Part shown: positions 25,176 through 33,596 of the stretch, one piece after another
How positions within the stretch are numbered: position 1 is the stretch's first letter
How the letters are laid out: the number at the start of each line of letters is the position of its first letter
From: an uncultured Boseongicola sp.
GTDB lineage: Bacteria; Pseudomonadota; Alphaproteobacteria; Rhodobacterales; Rhodobacteraceae
Reading direction: 5' to 3'
NCBI GenBank assembly: GCA_905479635.1
Contig: CAJQNG010000078.1
Coordinates: forward strand, 1-37,549
DNA length: 37,549 bases
Translations under genes and position numbers: made by a program
The notes under the pieces: generated by a model
What the model was told of the DNA's origin: nothing
Databases searched by the model: none
The model's input: the letters and a program-made list of their open reading frames with translations, nothing else

Positions 25176-26176
25176 GCGGCGCTTGCCTTTTCGCGACCGT
25201 GCGGGGCGTCCCAATCGATGACCGGATTGATCGGAATGATCCGGTGCGGATTGATGGTTTCGTGGCTAAAGTGATAGTGGCGCACGATGTGGTCGAAGTT
25301 GACCGTGTCCGCGATCAGACTGCCGTTCGGTGCGGTCCATTGATAGAGTTCGCGCGTGTAGGCCCAAAGGTTCGGGAAATCGACAATCCGATTGCGATTG
25401 CACTTGAAGTGCAAGTGATAGACCAGATCGAAGCGGAACAAGGTCGGCACAAGCCGCCAATCTGCCTCTGTGATCTGGTCGCCCATAAGATATCGGTTTG
25501 TTGATAAATGATCTTCAAGCCAATCGAGTGTTTCAAACAATTTGGTGACAGCATCGTCGTAAGCGTGCTGTGACGTGGCGAAGCCGCACTTATACACGCC
25601 ATTGTTAAACGTGTCGTAAATTCGCGCGTTCAAAGTTTCGATCTCGTCGCGCATGTGGGCGGGCCAAAAATCGTCTTTATTGCCTGTCAGCGCTTCGAAA
25701 GCCGAGTTGAACATACGAATGATTTCGGAGCTTTCGTTCGAGACGATGGTCGCGTTCTTTTTGTCCCACAGGATTGGCACCGTGACACGCCCTGAGATAC
25801 CGGGATCGGCCTTGATATAGATGTCGCGCGCGAAGGGCAGGCCAAACAGCGTGTCGCCAGTCGCGCCTGGGAATGTCGCATCAAATGTCCAGCCGTTCGA
25901 AAGCATATCGGGATGCACCACAGAGACGGTGATGATGTCTTCGAGTCCCTTGAGTTTGCGGAACATCAGGGTTCGGTGCGCCCAGGGGCATGCAAGCGAA
26001 ACATAGAGGTGGTAGCGGTCCGCCTCGGCCTTGAAGCCGCCGTTGCCGGAGGGGCCGGGGGCGCCATCGGCAGTGACCCAGTTGCGGAATTTCGCGTTTG
26101 AGCGAACGAATTTTCCGCCCGAGGCTTTCGTATCGTACCAGACGTCGTGCCAGACGCCGTTAACAAGCTGACCCAT
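25172..26176 (-). CDS. Glutathionyl-hydroquinone reductase (YqjG/ECM4-type GST)
   Basis: This 334-residue omega/xi-class glutathione transferase has the active-site Cys in YHLYVSLACPWAHRTLMFRK. It also has the characteristic VSVVHPDMLSNGWTF region, the glutathione-binding NESSEIIRMFNSAFE and the C-terminal helical domain (GDQITEADWRLVPTLFRFD). The class reduces glutathionyl-hydroquinones, detoxifying quinones in the cytoplasm. The ATG at 26176 follows AGGAGA and matches the family start MGQLVNGVWHDVWYDT. The 216-base divergent region upstream has several palindromes and may regulate it. Confidence 0.93.
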   Translation of the reverse strand: MGQLVNGVWHDVWYDTKASGGKFVRSNAKFRNWVTADGAPGPSGNGGFKAEADRYHLYVSLACPWAHRTLMFRKLKGLEDIITVSVVHPDMLSNGWTFDATFPGATGDTLFGLPFARDIYIKADPGISGRVTVPILWDKKNATIVSNESSEIIRMFNSAFEALTGNKDDFWPAHMRDEIETLNARIYDTFNNGVYKCGFATSQHAYDDAVTKLFETLDWLEDHLSTNRYLMGDQITEADWRLVPTLFRFDLVYHLHFKCNRNRIVDFPNLWAYTRELYQWTAPNGSLIADTVNFDHIVRHYHFSHETINPHRIIPINPVIDWDAPHGREKASAA

Positions 26177-26227
26177 GCGTGATCTCCTTTGGCGTCTCAT
26201 ATGGGGCGAGGGTGTCTAAAAACCATA

Positions 26228-26365
26228 TCCGCAAAAACAGAGTGGCTGTGCGGAAATGCGGGAGTCGAAAACAGCCGCCGACGAAATCATGCGATTTCCC
26301 CGGTATTGTTTCACTTTTCCATCGTGAAATCAGTGTTCTCTTTGACGTTGGAGCGAATCGCTCCA
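26228..26365. promoter_or_regulatory. Divergent regulatory region with four inverted repeats
   Basis: Between the divergent genes starting at 26176 and 26393 four dyads are seen. They are TCCGCA...TGCGGA with inner CAG/CTG (26228-26254), GAAATC-4-GATTTC (26283-26298), TTTCAC-9-GTGAAA (26309-26329) and the 17-base near-perfect palindrome TGGAGCGAATCGCTCCA (26349-26365). The last lies between TTGACG (26342-26347) and CATGAT (26364-26369), which are 16 bases apart and could be a plus-strand promoter; the palindrome would then be an operator in its spacer. No regulator gene is adjacent. Confidence 0.4.
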
Positions 26366-26392
26366 TGATCTGGCTTGGGGGGGGATGATGCT

Positions 26393-26740
26393 ATGTCAGA
26401 GTATCTGCCAAAAGAGGTGCGTCAGGGGCTTGAAGCTGCGCGTAAACGCAGCCGGGCTAAGAAAAGCCGTCTGCGGGTTCAGGTCGGCGACCAGACGTTT
26501 ACCATTTTACGCTACTGGGATGAAGGATTCGCGATTGATGCCGACGAGGGGCCGCAATTGCGTGGGCTTGTCGATGTCTACGACGGTGCGCGGCATATGT
26601 CGCAGTGCCTGATCGTGGCGTCAGAGGAGGACGCGGGCGAGATGGTCTACGAGTTCAAGCGCGAGACAATCGCGGCGGATCGTGCGCCGTTGGATTACGA
26701 ACGTGCTGAACATGCGCCGGTTGCTTTAATCGGGCGCTGA
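26393..26740 (+). CDS. Small conserved-looking protein, unknown function
   Basis: This 115-residue acidic protein starts at the ATG at 26393, behind an eight-G tract that can serve as ribosome site. A basic N-terminal helix (RQGLEAARKRSRAKKSRLRV) precedes a beta-rich part (QVGDQTFTILRYWDEGFAID, then LRGLVDVYDGARHMSQCLIV). The shape, a basic helix followed by a small beta-barrel-like domain, recalls PilZ-like proteins, but the PilZ RxxxR and D/NxSxxG motifs are not present, so I leave the function open. It lies between a palindrome-rich regulatory region and hemC (convergent). Confidence 0.7.
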   Translation: MSEYLPKEVRQGLEAARKRSRAKKSRLRVQVGDQTFTILRYWDEGFAIDADEGPQLRGLVDVYDGARHMSQCLIVASEEDAGEMVYEFKRETIAADRAPLDYERAEHAPVALIGR

Positions 26741-26752
26741 CAACGCGTCCCT

Positions 26753-27703
26753 TCAGGACGCGGTTTTCCAGTCAAAAAAGCCATCGCCTGCGCGCGCCAA
26801 AAGGCTTTCCGCAAGTTCACGACCGATTGCGACGCCGTCTTCGATTGGGCCGGTGCGGCTGTCGCTTAGCGCTTCTGAGCCATCGGAACGCAGGATCTCA
26901 CCGCGCAGGGTAAGTGTGCCTCCGTCGAGCGTAGCAAGGCCCGCGATCGGTGTTTCACAGGATCCATCGAGTGCGGCGAGGTAAGCGCGCTCTGCAGCAA
27001 GGCGCTGCCCGGTTTCCAAATGGTGTAATGCCGCAAGTATTTCGGTCGCGCGGGCGTCGTCGCCACGGCGTTCGATCCCGATGGCGCCTTGTGCCACGGC
27101 GGGCAACATTTCGCTGATATCTATGGCTGTTGCGGGGACTTCAGACATGCCGAGACGGTTCAGACCAGCCATGGCAAGGAAGGTACAATGGGCCACGCCA
27201 GCTTCAAGTTTCTTCAACCTTGTCTGAAGGTTACCGCGAAACTCGACGATCTCAAGGTCGGGGCGTCGGTTCAGAAGTTGCGCTTTGCGGCGGAGCGATG
27301 ACGTGCCGACCTTGGTGCCGGGGGCGAGGCCAGAAAGCGTGCCGCCTGCGGGTGCGATGAACGCGTCGCGGACGTCTTCGCGAGGCAAATAGCAATCGAG
27401 CGTCAGACCACCCGGTTGATCAACGGGCATATCCTTCATGGAATGGACGGCGATGTCGATCCTGCCTGCAAGCAGGTCGTCCTCGATTTCCCGCGTAAAC
27501 AAGCCCTTTCCGCCGATCTCCTTCAATGGTCGGTCAAGGATCGCATCGCCGGTCGTTTTGATCACGACGATCTCGATGGCCTCGGATGGCAGATCGAATG
27601 CGGCGCAAAGGCGGTCGCGGGTTTCGTGGGCTTGCGCAAGCGCCAGAGGAGACCCTCGGGTGCCGATGCGGAACGGATTTTCGATATCGGGCATTTTTCT
27701 CAT
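26753..27703 (-). CDS. hemC: Hydroxymethylbilane synthase (porphobilinogen deaminase)
   Basis: This 316-residue enzyme joins four porphobilinogen molecules into hydroxymethylbilane for haem and chlorin synthesis. The motifs are FRIGTRGSPLALAQAHETRD at the N-terminus, KEIGGKGLFTREIEDDLLAG, the catalytic Asp region HSMKDMPVDQPGGL, RRKAQLLNRRPDLEIVEFRG and the Cys that holds the dipyrromethane cofactor in LDGSCETPIAGLATL. The start is taken at the ATG at 27703; the ATG at 27694 (MPDIENPFRIG) is equally possible. It is transcribed divergently from hemE, with 102 bases between them, so the two steps of the pathway share a control region. Confidence 0.95.
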   Translation of the reverse strand: MRKMPDIENPFRIGTRGSPLALAQAHETRDRLCAAFDLPSEAIEIVVIKTTGDAILDRPLKEIGGKGLFTREIEDDLLAGRIDIAVHSMKDMPVDQPGGLTLDCYLPREDVRDAFIAPAGGTLSGLAPGTKVGTSSLRRKAQLLNRRPDLEIVEFRGNLQTRLKKLEAGVAHCTFLAMAGLNRLGMSEVPATAIDISEMLPAVAQGAIGIERRGDDARATEILAALHHLETGQRLAAERAYLAALDGSCETPIAGLATLDGGTLTLRGEILRSDGSEALSDSRTGPIEDGVAIGRELAESLLARAGDGFFDWKTAS

Positions 27704-27726
27704 GAGTGAATGTCTAAGGGCCTCGG

Positions 27727-27755
27727 AAAATACTGACAACTGATTGTGTTGACAA
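27727..27755 (-). promoter_or_regulatory. Candidate hemC promoter
   Basis: On the minus strand TTGTCA (27750-27755) and TATTTT (27727-27732) are exactly 17 bases apart, and the hemC start is 24 bases further on. TTGACA on the plus strand (27749-27754) overlaps the same -35 site and points to hemE, but no good -10 box follows it at 16-18 bases. Confidence 0.45.
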
Positions 27756-27805
27756 TCGTACCTCTGACTGGGACGTCTTTCGTCGATCAATGAAGGTATT
27801 CTGAC

Positions 27806-28852
27806 ATGGCAAAAGAAAAGTTGATTCTGCGCGCGCTGGCTGGCGAGACGTTGGACACCCCTCCGATCTGGATGATGCGGCAAGCTGGACGGTATCTGCC
27901 GGAATATCGCGCGACGCGCGCCGAGGCCGGGGACTTTCTGTCTTTGTGCTATAATTCCGACCTTGCAGCCGAGGTCACGCTTCAGCCAATCAGACGCTAT
28001 GGCTTTGATGCGGCTATTCTTTTCGCCGATATTCTGTTGATCCCTCAAGCGCTGGGCGCCGACCTTTGGTTTGTCACTGGCGAGGGACCGCGGCTGTCGA
28101 CGATCACGGATCAGGCTGGATTTGATGCGTTGAAGCCCGGCGATGCGATCCATGATCTCCTTGCACCGGTCTATGGCACGGTTCGCACATTGGCGCGTGA
28201 GTTGCCAAAAGAGACGACGTTGATCGGCTTTGCGGGCGCGCCCTGGACGGTTGCGACATATATGATCGCGGGCCGTGGCACGCCTGATCAGGGGCCTGCG
28301 CATGCTTTAAAGGCCGAAAATCGCCCGCTTTTTAGAGCGCTTATGGGTCGGATCGAGGAAGCAACGATTGAATATCTCTCGGCGCAGATCGAGGCCGGGG
28401 CGGAAGTTGTAAAGTTGTTTGATAGCTGGGCTGGATCGCTGAAAGGGGAGGATTTTCAAGAGTTTGCGCTGGAACCCACGAGGCGGATCATAGCGGAAAT
28501 GAAAGCGCGGCATCCGGGTATTCCTGTGATTGTCTTCCCGCGCGAGGCTGGCGAAAAATATATCGGGTTTTCAAAGGCTACGGGGGCTGATTGTGTGGCT
28601 TTGGACAACTCGGTTGATGCTGCCTGGGCGGCGGAGCACGTGCAGGTTGATGGCTGTGTACAGGGCAACCTGAAATCAAGCCATATGGTGACAGGTGGAC
28701 AAGCCTTGGTGGACGAAACAGGCGAGATTTGTCGGGTATTATCAAAGGGTCCCCATATCTTTAACCTTGGCCACGGGATCACGCCGGACGCTGATCCTGA
28801 GAACGTACAACTGATGATCGACACCGTGCGAAATGGGGCTTGGAAGGGCTAA
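27806..28852 (+). CDS. hemE: Uroporphyrinogen III decarboxylase
   Basis: This 348-residue enzyme removes four carboxyl groups from uroporphyrinogen III to give coproporphyrinogen III. The family signature is complete: [20 protein letters not shown] near residue 20-38, [20 protein letters not shown], and [19 protein letters not shown]. The expected Arg and Asp residues of the active site are in RQAGR and FADIL. The C-terminal [16 protein letters not shown] is also standard. The ATG at 27806 lies five bases after a weak AAGG (27791-27794). It is divergent from hemC. An imperfect hairpin follows the stop. Confidence 0.96.
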   Translation: MAKEKLILRALAGETLDTPPIWMMRQAGRYLPEYRATRAEAGDFLSLCYNSDLAAEVTLQPIRRYGFDAAILFADILLIPQALGADLWFVTGEGPRLSTITDQAGFDALKPGDAIHDLLAPVYGTVRTLARELPKETTLIGFAGAPWTVATYMIAGRGTPDQGPAHALKAENRPLFRALMGRIEEATIEYLSAQIEAGAEVVKLFDSWAGSLKGEDFQEFALEPTRRIIAEMKARHPGIPVIVFPREAGEKYIGFSKATGADCVALDNSVDAAWAAEHVQVDGCVQGNLKSSHMVTGGQALVDETGEICRVLSKGPHIFNLGHGITPDADPENVQLMIDTVRNGAWKG

Positions 28853-28858
28853 AAACCC

Positions 28859-28907
28859 ACGTCGGCACGACGCCGGCGTAACGGCGGTATTGCGCCGGTG
28901 CTGACGT
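28859..28907 (+). terminator. Long imperfect hairpin after hemE
   Basis: ACGTCGGCAC (28859-28868) pairs with GTGCTGACGT (28898-28907) with a single G-T pair, enclosing an inner CGCCG/CGGCG stem (28871-28875 / 28882-28886). It begins seven bases after the hemE stop. There is no T-run, so it could be a Rho-dependent 3' end or an mRNA-stabilising structure rather than an intrinsic terminator. Confidence 0.45.
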
Positions 28908-29001
28908 TCGCGGCTTTAGATATTCGCCAAGGACCAGAGCCGTTTTTTTTGGCGACTCATTCGAAGCGGGTCTTGGCAAAAAAGGAACGAAAGGCATTCT
29001 G

Positions 29002-29895
29002 ATGGTGGAGCGGATTGGAATAATCGGGTTGGGCCGTATGGGCTGGGCCTTGGCCGCGCGGCTGGCAACACAAGGTGTCGAAGTCCGCGGATGGACGCGC
29101 AGTGGCGTCGACGCGGCGCGCGCGAAGGCGGATGGTTTTCAAGCGACCGGCAGTCTTGAAGACCTTGTCGCAACCTCAGATGTTTTGATCCTGTCATTGT
29201 TTGATGACGCCGCCGTGCGCGAGGTGCTTGCCAGTTTGGCCGCGTTGGATTTGGGCAGCCGGTTGGTGGTCGAGACTTCGACTGTGTCGCCTGATATTGT
29301 GCGACAGATGGTGGGCGCGATCGAAACGGCGCAGGGGCGCCTCCTAGATGCGCCGATCTCCGGGGGCCCGAACATGGTGGTTGCAGGAACCATCGGCATA
29401 TTCATTGGGGGCCACGATGCTGACGTGGAGCGGTTTGCACCGGTTGGCGCGCTGTTGTCGGCAAAATGCGTGCACGTAGGACCGCTTGGAGCGGGCGCAT
29501 CGGCCAAGATTGTCAACAACATGGCGCTGGACGGAATGTGGGAAGTCCTGTCGGAGGCGATGGAAACGGGCGCAAGGCTGGGCTTGCCGTTTGAGACGAT
29601 GCTGGGGTTTTTGGAGACGAGCCCTGCGGCCGCGCCTGCCTTTGTGACGCGCCTTCCGATGATCCGTGGAGACATGGAGGCCGTCGGCTTCTCTGTTGCG
29701 GGCATTCTAAAGGACCTTGGGATGATAAGACGCGCGGCGTCGAGTGTCGGTGCGAATGTTCCGGCCATCGACGCTGCCGCCGACAGGTACGCTCAGATGA
29801 TGGATGCTGGCCGCGGGGCAGAAGATCTGTCCAAAGTGATACCCCATTCTTATGCCAAGGCCTTTGCTGACGATGAAAGCGGCCAAGAGGGATGA
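29002..29895 (+). CDS. NAD(P)-dependent oxidoreductase, 3-hydroxyisobutyrate dehydrogenase family
   Basis: This 297-residue beta-hydroxyacid dehydrogenase has the N-terminal Rossmann motif ERIGIIGLGRMGWALAARLA. The substrate-side motif is DAPISGGPNMVVAGTIGIFI (usual form DAPVSGG), and the catalytic Lys is in GAGASAKIVNNMALDGMWEV. It probably oxidises a small 3-hydroxyacid (3-hydroxyisobutyrate, tartronate semialdehyde or similar); sequence alone does not decide. The start at 29002 follows a weak AAAGG. Its stop overlaps the EamA permease start (ATGA), so the two genes form an operon and the permease may handle a related metabolite. Confidence 0.9.
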   Translation: MVERIGIIGLGRMGWALAARLATQGVEVRGWTRSGVDAARAKADGFQATGSLEDLVATSDVLILSLFDDAAVREVLASLAALDLGSRLVVETSTVSPDIVRQMVGAIETAQGRLLDAPISGGPNMVVAGTIGIFIGGHDADVERFAPVGALLSAKCVHVGPLGAGASAKIVNNMALDGMWEVLSEAMETGARLGLPFETMLGFLETSPAAAPAFVTRLPMIRGDMEAVGFSVAGILKDLGMIRRAASSVGANVPAIDAAADRYAQMMDAGRGAEDLSKVIPHSYAKAFADDESGQEG

Positions 29896-30746
29896 GGCTT
29901 CTTGCGCTCACCGCTTTGACAATGGTCGCCTTTGCGTCGAATTCGATCCTCAATCGTTGGGCGCTTTTGGATGGCACGACCGGACCGGCTGCCTTTCAGG
30001 CATTGCGGGTTGTGGCAGGGGCGGTGTGCCTAGGGGTTTTGCTTCTATTGCGAGGTGGTTTGCCGCCATTGTTGGTGAGGCGGCGTGCGGTCGGGACCGG
30101 ATCACTCATGGCCTATATGCTGGGCTTTTCGTTCGCTTATGTGGCTTTGGACGCGGGTGTCGGGGCCTTGATCCTGTTTGGCGGCGTGCAAGTGACGATG
30201 TTCGCTGGGGCCTTGCTCAAAGGCGAGAGGCCGCCCGTTTTGCGCTGGGTTGGTGCGGCCGTGGCGTTTGGCGGGTTGGTCTGGCTTTTGTGGCCGGGCG
30301 CGTTCGGGGCGCCTCCTTTGGGAGCAGCGTTGATGATGGGGATCGCCGCAGTCAGTTGGGGCATTTATTCGCTGGCCGGGCGCGGGGCGAGCGATCCGAT
30401 GGCCGAAACGGGGGCGAATTTCATCTGTTCGATCCCTTTTGCTTTGGTGGCCTTGTTAATCGTGCAGGATGGCATGAGCTTGTCAGGCGCATTTCTGGCG
30501 ATTGTCTGCGGCGCGATGACGTCGGGCTTGGGCTATGCGCTTTGGTACAGTGTTTTGCCGAAGCTGGACGCGGCGGTGGCGGCGTTGGTTCAGCTTACGG
30601 TGCCGGTGATCGCGGTTTTGGGCGGCGTTTTAATCTTGGGCGAGGTGGCCAGCGGGCGGTTGATCATGGCCAGCGCCGTGGTGCTTGGCGGCGTCGCTTT
30701 GGGCGTGCTGGGCGGTCAGCGCAGGATGGGTTCCAAGAGGTCATAG
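29892..30746 (+). CDS. EamA/DMT family permease
   Basis: This 284-residue hydrophobic protein has ten predicted membrane segments in two EamA repeats. The first repeat contains ALTMVAFASNSILNRWAL and GVGALILFGGVQVTMFAGA; the second contains AAVSWGIYSLAGRGASDP and GLGYALWYSVLPKLDAAVAA, the typical DMT signature near the end. These are inner-membrane exporters or importers of metabolites. It overlaps the preceding dehydrogenase gene by four bases and the 3' end of the convergent Nudix gene by 31 bases. Confidence 0.92.
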   Translation: MRLLALTALTMVAFASNSILNRWALLDGTTGPAAFQALRVVAGAVCLGVLLLLRGGLPPLLVRRRAVGTGSLMAYMLGFSFAYVALDAGVGALILFGGVQVTMFAGALLKGERPPVLRWVGAAVAFGGLVWLLWPGAFGAPPLGAALMMGIAAVSWGIYSLAGRGASDPMAETGANFICSIPFALVALLIVQDGMSLSGAFLAIVCGAMTSGLGYALWYSVLPKLDAAVAALVQLTVPVIAVLGGVLILGEVASGRLIMASAVVLGGVALGVLGGQRRMGSKRS

Positions 30747-31162
30747 GCGGCGCGTTCATCGTGATCCCATGCGACGTCAGCCAAGCTATCGGGTTTGACG
30801 CGCAAGGTGGCCAATTCCGCGCGCGTGACCCAGCGGCGGTCGGTGACGACGCCTTCGGGGTCTTTCCAATCTTCTGAGGTTTCGCCCGCGACAACCGTGC
30901 AGCGAAAGTAGATATCGACCTGATGAAAGTCGCCGTCGGGATCGTGGAACTCGTTGATCAGGACACACGCGCCAACGGCTACGGTCAGGCCGGTTTCCTC
31001 AAGGACTTCGCGCGCGAGGTTTTCTGGAAGGGATTGGTGAAGCTCGGCCCCTCCGCCGGGGGCGCACATAAGGTCGCTTTTGCCGTCGGGCCATGCGTTG
31101 ACGAGAAGAAGTTTGTCGTCCTTGAAGATCAGACCGCGGGTGGCGAGGCGGATGCGGCGCAT
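30716..31162 (-). CDS. Nudix hydrolase family protein
   Basis: This 148-residue single Nudix domain has the box readable as GGAELHQSLPENLAREVLEE followed by TGL. The first Glu of the consensus GX5EX7REUXEEXGU is replaced by Gln, whereas the REVLEE metal-binding core is intact. The box's first Glu is mainly structural, so activity is still likely. Such enzymes hydrolyse nucleoside diphosphates linked to other groups; the substrate here is unknown. It lies one base downstream of purK on the same strand, so it is probably part of the purE-purK operon. Its 3' end overlaps the EamA gene by 31 bases. Confidence 0.87.
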   Translation of the reverse strand: MRRIRLATRGLIFKDDKLLLVNAWPDGKSDLMCAPGGGAELHQSLPENLAREVLEETGLTVAVGACVLINEFHDPDGDFHQVDIYFRCTVVAGETSEDWKDPEGVVTDRRWVTRAELATLRVKPDSLADVAWDHDERAAYDLLEPILR

Positions 31163-31163
31163 G

Positions 31164-32249
31164 TCAGTTGCGGTCGGTTACGGGGCCAAGAATGCGGGTG
31201 ACGTGGCCCATCTTGCGGCCCGGACGCGCTTCGGCTTTGCCGTACAGGTGGAGCCGCGCGCCGGTTTCGCATGCGATGTCATGCGTTTGATTGATGTCGT
31301 CGCCAATGAGGTTGGTCATTTCAACGTCCGAGTGACGCAAGGGATCGACAAGCGGCCAGCCTGCGACGGCACGGATGTGTTGTTCAAACTGGTCGATGAC
31401 CGCGCCGGCTTCGGTCCAATGGCCTGAATTGTGCACGCGCGGGGCGAATTCGTTGATGATGAGGTCATCGCTGGACACGAACATCTCGACGCCGATCACC
31501 CCGATATAGTCGAGCGCGGTCAGGATTGTGCCTGCGATGCCGAAGGCGCGTTCGCGGGTCGCGGCGGAGATGTCAGCGGGGACCCGCGTGGTATCGAGGA
31601 TGCCGTCCTTGTGGACGTTTTCGCCCGGTTCAAAGCAGGCGATGGTGTCGTCGAGGCCACGCGCGGCAATGACGCTGATTTCGCGGTCGAAATTGACGAA
31701 ACCTTCAAGAATCGCATCGGCCCCGTTCATCGCGGCAAGCGCTGCGGGGGCGTCGTGGCGGTCATTGATGCGCGCCTGCCCTTTGCCGTCATAACCAAGG
31801 CGTCGGGTTTTCAGGATTGAGGGCATGCCGACTTGAGCCAATGCCTGCGCCAGGTCGGCCTCGGTGTTGACGGTGGCGAAGGGGGCCGTTGCGAGGCCGA
31901 TGTCGATCAGGAATGTCTTTTCGGCCAGGCGGTCCTGACTGGTGGCAAGCGTCTGGCGGTTGGGGCGGATCGGCACGCGCGCTTCGATCAGGTCGAGGGC
32001 GGCGGCGGGGACGTTCTCGAATTCGTAAGTGACCACGTCAACGCTGTCGGCGAAGGCGGCAAGAGCTTCGGCGTCGTCGTATGATGCGGTGGTGAGTCGG
32101 TGGGCGGTCTCACCTGCGGGCGGGTTCGCTCCGGGCTCATAGATGTGGACTTTGAGGCCAAGGCGGGCGGCGGCCATCGACAGCATTCGACCAAGCTGGC
32201 CTCCGCCGAGGATCCCGATGGTTTGTCCGGGATTTAGCGGCTTAGTCAT
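31164..32249 (-). CDS. purK: 5-(carboxyamino)imidazole ribonucleotide synthase
   Basis: This 361-residue ATP-grasp enzyme makes N5-CAIR from AIR, bicarbonate and ATP in purine synthesis. The motifs are [20 protein letters not shown] at the N-terminus, [16 protein letters not shown] (ATP-binding loop), [16 protein letters not shown] and the C-terminal [20 protein letters not shown]. The ATG at 32249 ([12 protein letters not shown]) is used; the frame continues upstream only through purE. It overlaps the purE end by eight bases, so translation is coupled. Confidence 0.95.
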   Translation of the reverse strand: MTKPLNPGQTIGILGGGQLGRMLSMAAARLGLKVHIYEPGANPPAGETAHRLTTASYDDAEALAAFADSVDVVTYEFENVPAAALDLIEARVPIRPNRQTLATSQDRLAEKTFLIDIGLATAPFATVNTEADLAQALAQVGMPSILKTRRLGYDGKGQARINDRHDAPAALAAMNGADAILEGFVNFDREISVIAARGLDDTIACFEPGENVHKDGILDTTRVPADISAATRERAFGIAGTILTALDYIGVIGVEMFVSSDDLIINEFAPRVHNSGHWTEAGAVIDQFEQHIRAVAGWPLVDPLRHSDVEMTNLIGDDINQTHDIACETGARLHLYGKAEARPGRKMGHVTRILGPVTDRN

Positions 32250-32721
32250 CGCGGGGCTCTTGCGGGATTGAGGCTGTGAGGGCGTTTCGCCAAGCGTCGA
32301 TACGGGCGGCGAGGGTGGCATCGGTTGTGGCGAGCATCTGGGCGGCCATCAGGCCCGCGTTCATACCGCCGCCGATTGCCATTGTGGCTACGGGAAAACC
32401 GCGCGGCATTTGCAGGATCGAATAGAGACTGTCGAGGCCGTTCAGGGCGCGGGTCTCGACGGGAACGCCAATCACGGGGATGCGGGTCTTGGAGGCCATC
32501 ATGCCGGGAAGGTGGGCGGCACCACCTGCACCAGCGATAATCACTTGCAGACCGCGATCAGCGGCAGTTTTGCCGTAGTCCCAGAGGCGATCCGGGGTGC
32601 GGTGCGCAGAGACGATCTTGGTCTCGTATGCAACGCCAAGCGTGTCGAGAATTTCGCATGCGGGTTTCATGGTCGGCCAGTCGGATTGACTGCCCATGAT
32701 GATGCCAACTTTTACGGTCAA
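32242..32721 (-). CDS. purE: 5-(carboxyamino)imidazole ribonucleotide mutase
   Basis: This 159-residue class I PurE converts N5-CAIR to CAIR. The signatures are [20 protein letters not shown], the substrate/His motif [17 protein letters not shown] and [20 protein letters not shown], followed by [20 protein letters not shown]. It is the first gene of the minus-strand operon purE-purK-Nudix. No strong ribosome site was identified for the ATG at 32721, but the family N-terminus begins there. Confidence 0.96.
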   Translation of the reverse strand: MTVKVGIIMGSQSDWPTMKPACEILDTLGVAYETKIVSAHRTPDRLWDYGKTAADRGLQVIIAGAGGAAHLPGMMASKTRIPVIGVPVETRALNGLDSLYSILQMPRGFPVATMAIGGGMNAGLMAAQMLATTDATLAARIDAWRNALTASIPQEPRDD

Positions 32722-32781
32722 GCGCTGATCCCCCGTGGTTTCGAGCGGACCCTAGCGATGGAGCTCAAGGGTCGCAATGTT

Positions 32782-33006
32782 TCAGGCAATGATATCGGGC
32801 GTCAATTCGTCTTCAAGCTGAGCAATGCGGTCTTTGAGCAAAAGTTTCTGCTTTTTCAGGCGTTTTGCGGTCAAAGGATCGCCTGTTCCACGATCGTCCA
32901 GCGCACGGATTGCCTCGTCGAGGTCGCGATGCTCGCGCCGCCACGTTTCAAGCTTGAAGCGCAGAACCTCTTCGTGGTCCATCTTGTGTGGCGGAGCTTG
33001 CGTCAT
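32782..33006 (-). CDS. YdcH-type (DUF465) small protein
   Basis: This 74-residue, strongly charged helical protein runs MDHEEVLRFKLETWRREHRD, then LDEAIRALDDRGTGDPLTAK and RLKKQKLLLKDRIAQLEDEL. The KRLKKQKLLLKDRIAQLE block is the hallmark of the YdcH/DUF465 family, of unknown function and probably coiled-coil. The ATG at 33006 is chosen; the ATG at 32982 (MDHEEV) is an alternative. It is divergent from hsp20. Confidence 0.85.
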   Translation of the reverse strand: MTQAPPHKMDHEEVLRFKLETWRREHRDLDEAIRALDDRGTGDPLTAKRLKKQKLLLKDRIAQLEDELTPDIIA

Positions 33007-33079
33007 GTTATTTGGCCGAGGGTTGTGCGTCAGACCTTTAGATAACGTGAACGCCCTTAATTTCAAAGCGCGAACTGGC

Positions 33080-33108
33080 CTTGTTAACGCCGCATTGCGT
33101 CCCCATAT
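33080..33108 (+). promoter_or_regulatory. Heat-shock (RpoH/sigma-32) promoter of hsp20
   Basis: CTTGTTA (33080-33086) and CCCCATAT (33101-33108) are separated by 14 bases, a near-consensus sigma-32 promoter (CTTGAAA, 13-15 bases, CCCCATNT). The start would be at about 33115, giving a leader of some 55 bases before the hsp20 ATG. Placement before a small heat-shock protein gene makes it persuasive. Confidence 0.78.
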
Positions 33109-33171
33109 TTCTAACTCAACCGGTCGCCGATAGGGGCCGGACACCGCACCGTCGCTTTATAAGGACGTCGC

Positions 33172-33582
33172 ATGACAAAACTAACCTTGGGGACGCACCC
33201 CTATCTTCTGGGCTTTGACCAGCTTGAACGGCTGGTGGAACGCACAGCAAAATCCGAAAACGGCTACCCTCCGTATAATATAGAGCAGGTGCGAGACAAC
33301 GGGTTCCGCATCACGCTGGCAGTGGCCGGATTTGGTGAGGACGAGTTGTCGATCACAGTGGAGAACCGGCAGCTTGTTGTGCGGGGAAAGCAGGCAGATG
33401 ACGGTGCGGATCGGGTGTTTTTGCATCGTGGGATCGCGGCGCGGCAGTTTCAGCGGACGTTTTTGTTAGCTGATGGAGTCGATGTTGCGGGCGCGTCGAT
33501 GGAAAACGGCTTGCTGCATATCGATATGGCGCGCGCCGTGCCGGATCAGGTGGTGCAGACAATCCGCATAAATAAGACTTGA
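33172..33582 (+). CDS. Small heat-shock protein, Hsp20/alpha-crystallin family
   Basis: This 136-residue IbpA-type holdase has an N-terminal arm and then the alpha-crystallin domain (about 34-130) from YPPYNIEQVRDNGFRITLAV. This includes ELSITVENRQLVVRGKQ and the closing motif GVDVAGASMENGLLHIDMAR (A-x-x-NG-x-L type). It binds unfolding proteins in the cytoplasm for later refolding by DnaK/ClpB. It is preceded by a near-consensus RpoH promoter and followed after 14 bases by a DUF1150 gene, so the two form a heat-induced operon ending at the strong hairpin at 33832-33854. Confidence 0.93.
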   Translation: MTKLTLGTHPYLLGFDQLERLVERTAKSENGYPPYNIEQVRDNGFRITLAVAGFGEDELSITVENRQLVVRGKQADDGADRVFLHRGIAARQFQRTFLLADGVDVAGASMENGLLHIDMARAVPDQVVQTIRINKT

Positions 33583-33596
33583 GAGGAGCAGGTGGT

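Noticed and set aside
27704-28303. Possible 200-residue N-terminal extension of hemC.
   Set aside because: The upstream frame runs antisense through hemE and has no homology to porphobilinogen deaminases, which begin at FRIGTRGSPLALAQ.
29852-30877. Long plus-strand frame (341 codons) across the dehydrogenase and EamA genes.
   Set aside because: It is out of frame with two well-recognised genes, is rich in Gly/Arg as shifted GC-rich coding DNA is, and has no motif.
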